This document shows, in pieces, positions 62,097-64,000 of a DNA stretch of 64,000 bases. The stretch covers positions 124,001 to 188,000 of the forward strand of contig CAKPBI010000003.1 in assembly GCA_934140285.1 (NCBI GenBank), given 5' to 3'. The first letter of the stretch is position 1, and each line of letters starts with the position of its first letter. Position numbers and translations under genes: made by a program. Under the pieces are notes generated by a model. The model worked only from the letters and a program-made list of their open reading frames with translations, searched no databases and was not told where the DNA came from. This stretch comes from an uncultured Bacilli bacterium (GTDB taxonomy: Bacteria > Bacillota_I > Bacilli_A > ML615J-28 > CAG-313).

Positions 62097-63908
62097 ATGT
62101 TTAGTAAAGCTTTATTTAAACAATCATGCAAAGCTAACAGTACAATGTGGATAATAATAACCATAGCTTTATGCTTTATGCTTGCCTTTGTTATGCTAAT
62201 AAGTGGAAATGGTAGCATAAGCGATGTAAAAAACTCCATTCAAGATACAATTATAAATAAGGAAATTGACTCCCAACTTCAAAAAAGAGCCATCAATTAT
62301 TATACTAATGGTATAGAAGGAATGGAAAAATTTGATGAATTCTTTGTATCATATGAAAAAGAAAACTTAGCATATCTTTCATGGCTTGGTCAAAAACCAG
62401 AAAGAAGTAACTTTGAAGATGATGAAACTTATGGTCTTGCAGTTACAGCATGGCAAGAAGCAAAACCTACACTTGAAACAACTTATGCTAAAGACTTTGA
62501 AAAGAGTGTTAACAAATGGTTAAATCAACAACCAAAAAGAGATGCTTATGAAAATGATGAAGAATACCTTGCAGCCGTAACTAAATGGCAAGGTCAAAGT
62601 GTTGCAACCACAGAAGCCGCAACAACTAATGCTTATAAAGGTGCAGTAGAAGAAGTTAAAAAATATGTTTATCGTAAAGCCGCAAGCATTAACAAAAAAT
62701 ATACAATCTTCTCCAAAGAAACCCAAGAATTACTTGGATCAGTAATGTATGCCATCAACCCTAATGGTACTTTCAATAAAGAATTTACTTCTAAGAATGA
62801 AGAAGCTCCTGCTGATTATGATGTAGTATCATTAATTAATCATATCGTATCTGGGGATATTGAAACATACTTAGAAAGTGAGGAAAGACAAAAGTATCAT
62901 AAAGAAAGGGCTGAAATAAACGATGTATTCTTTGTAGCATATAATATGACTCAAGAAGACAATGTTGAAGTAATGCTTTCATTACTTAGTTCATATGGAG
63001 TAACTCCAGAAAAATATGAATCATTTGGTTATACCTATGAAAATGTAAAAGACATTGCTGCATCAGCAGTAATCAGTTATCATAATCGTTTAGATTATGA
63101 ATTAAATCCATTAATTGAAAAATTAAATAAAGGTGAATTATCACATGATGAATTTGCAGCTAAAAAAACCGCAGCTATTGAAACTTTAACTGCTGACATC
63201 TCAAGTAGTTTATTAACTTCTCTTCCAGATGATGTCGCAAATGCCCTAGAAGAAGTAGGACAAATGGATTTATATACTTTAATTGTTGGTGACATTTTCT
63301 ATAAACTAGCAGGTTTACTACTTCCAATTATCTTTATGATTATGGTATCTAATAACCTAATATCTGGCCAAGTAGATTCAGGATCAATGGCATATGTACT
63401 TTCAACCTCAACCAAGCGTAATACTATTGTCTTTACTCAAGCAATATACTTAATTGGCTCTCTTTTCGCAATGTTCTTCTGTACATCAGTTACTGGATGT
63501 ATCTGCCTTGCGATTATCAAAGATGAAGTATCACTTACATTTGGAAAATTACTACTTCTTAATGTTGGCGCCTTCTTAGTATTATTTGCTTTATCAGGCC
63601 TATGCTTCTTTACTTCTTGTTGGTTTGACAGAAGTAAACATTCTATGGCTCTTGGCGGTGGTCTTAGTATCTTTGCTCTTGTAGCCGCAATGCTTGGTTT
63701 ATTTGGTAGCCCTATTATTCCATCAGTTATTAGACTTGATGCTTTAAATCTATTCAACTATACAACTATAATTACTTTATTTGATGTCGTATCCATCTGT
63801 GATGGTACAACAAAGTTTATAATTCAATTTGGTGTCCTTCTTGTAATGGGACTTGTTGGATACATAATTGGTTCACTCCGTTTCATTAAGAAAGACTTAC
63901 CACTATAA
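62097..63908 (+). CDS. ABC-2 type permease with large repeated outer domain
   Basis: 603 aa. One membrane segment near the N-terminus, a ~370-residue outer domain and five C-terminal segments (from about 410) form the ABC-2 permease layout. The outer domain has a direct repeat of ~50 residues: SWLGQKPERSNFEDDETYGLAVTAWQ and KWLNQQPKRDAYENDEEYLAAVTKWQ. This is the membrane part for the two ATPases; the substrate is unknown. Confidence 0.85.
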   Translation: MFSKALFKQSCKANSTMWIIITIALCFMLAFVMLISGNGSISDVKNSIQDTIINKEIDSQLQKRAINYYTNGIEGMEKFDEFFVSYEKENLAYLSWLGQKPERSNFEDDETYGLAVTAWQEAKPTLETTYAKDFEKSVNKWLNQQPKRDAYENDEEYLAAVTKWQGQSVATTEAATTNAYKGAVEEVKKYVYRKAASINKKYTIFSKETQELLGSVMYAINPNGTFNKEFTSKNEEAPADYDVVSLINHIVSGDIETYLESEERQKYHKERAEINDVFFVAYNMTQEDNVEVMLSLLSSYGVTPEKYESFGYTYENVKDIAASAVISYHNRLDYELNPLIEKLNKGELSHDEFAAKKTAAIETLTADISSSLLTSLPDDVANALEEVGQMDLYTLIVGDIFYKLAGLLLPIIFMIMVSNNLISGQVDSGSMAYVLSTSTKRNTIVFTQAIYLIGSLFAMFFCTSVTGCICLAIIKDEVSLTFGKLLLLNVGAFLVLFALSGLCFFTSCWFDRSKHSMALGGGLSIFALVAAMLGLFGSPIIPSVIRLDALNLFNYTTIITLFDVVSICDGTTKFIIQFGVLLVMGLVGYIIGSLRFIKKDLPL

Positions 63909-63924
63909 TTGGGGAGATGATATT

Positions 63925-64000
63925 ATGTTTGAATTCAAAAAACTTTGTAATGAATATGAAAAATTAACATTTGTTGAACGTGGAGCAGTGCTCGTAAATA
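63925..64000 (+). CDS. Start of a hypothetical protein, cut by the window edge
   Basis: GGGGAGATG lies 7 bases before an ATG at 63925; the frame stays open to the end of the window (starting MFEFKKLCNEYEKLTFVERG). It is close behind the ABC permease, so it is probably the fourth gene of that operon. Too short to identify. Confidence 0.6.
   Translation, partial: MFEFKKLCNEYEKLTFVERGAVLVN

Noticed and set aside
1..64000. Mycoplasma-type genetic code (TGA as Trp), considered because of the very high AT content.
   Set aside because: TGG encodes Trp throughout, and several well-defined genes end at TGA in ATGA overlaps.
1..64000. tRNA or rRNA genes.
   Set aside because: No T-arm GTTCRA with matching acceptor stems and no conserved rRNA stretch were seen by eye.

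Overview
The window is about 64 kb of very AT-rich DNA from a low-GC Firmicutes relative. TGG is used for Trp and TGA works as a stop (for example the HEPN gene ending at 25812), so this is the standard bacterial code and not mycoplasma code 4. Shine-Dalgarno sites (GGAGG/GAGGTGAT) and sigma-A promoters (TTGAAA-N17-TATAAT) are clear. Numerous lipoproteins, InlB-type B-repeats, BspA-type leucine-rich repeats and 2,3-BPG-dependent phosphoglycerate mutase would fit a gut Bacilli lineage (Erysipelotrichia / RF39 / RFN20-like). The exact taxon is inference. I saw no tRNA, rRNA or CRISPR array.

Layout. 0-4 kb: accessory genes (tail of an Abi-type protein, a Fic AMP-transferase with an N-terminal antitoxin-like domain, a decayed IS30 element). 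4-8 kb: a MacB/FtsX-type ABC transporter followed closely by glyA. 8-13.7 kb: GNAT acetyltransferase, a sigma factor with a huge C-terminal extension, XRE membrane regulator, transglutaminase-like protein, TfoX-N protein and a frameshifted ATC-hydrolase-like gene. 13.7-22.5 kb: small lipoproteins and membrane proteins, an ECF sigma / anti-sigma / lipoprotein operon, and a paralogous membrane-protein pair of which one carries an HNH nuclease.

22.5-34.7 kb looks like a defence-type island. Three copies of one putative structured RNA (about 141, 189 and 192 nt), each behind a TCGACA-N17-TATAAT promoter that overlaps a TGT(C/T)-N8-GACA inverted repeat, stand in front of successive gene blocks: (1) an RNase III-like gene; (2) an operon HEPN - nucleotidyltransferase - KAP P-loop ATPase followed by a second HEPN gene; (3) a receiver protein, a soluble histidine kinase and a DUF262/DUF1524 (GmrSD-type) protein, then more HEPN-like genes. 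This RNA-plus-cassette arrangement is the best candidate for something undescribed.

34.7-50.3 kb encodes surface proteins: a truncated B-repeat gene, a giant B-repeat/BspA-like lipoprotein split by a frameshift at an A8 run and containing an exact 347-bp duplication, a 1444-aa lipoprotein, and an 860-aa lipoprotein. 50.3-64 kb is more ordinary: a flavodoxin-family gene behind a terminator-bearing leader RNA, YwaF-like protein, PfoR-type EIIC_2 membrane protein, MATE exporter, zinc-ribbon proteins, gpmA, a PAP2/esterase/nitroreductase run, and a TetR-controlled two-ATPase ABC exporter that runs to the edge of the window.
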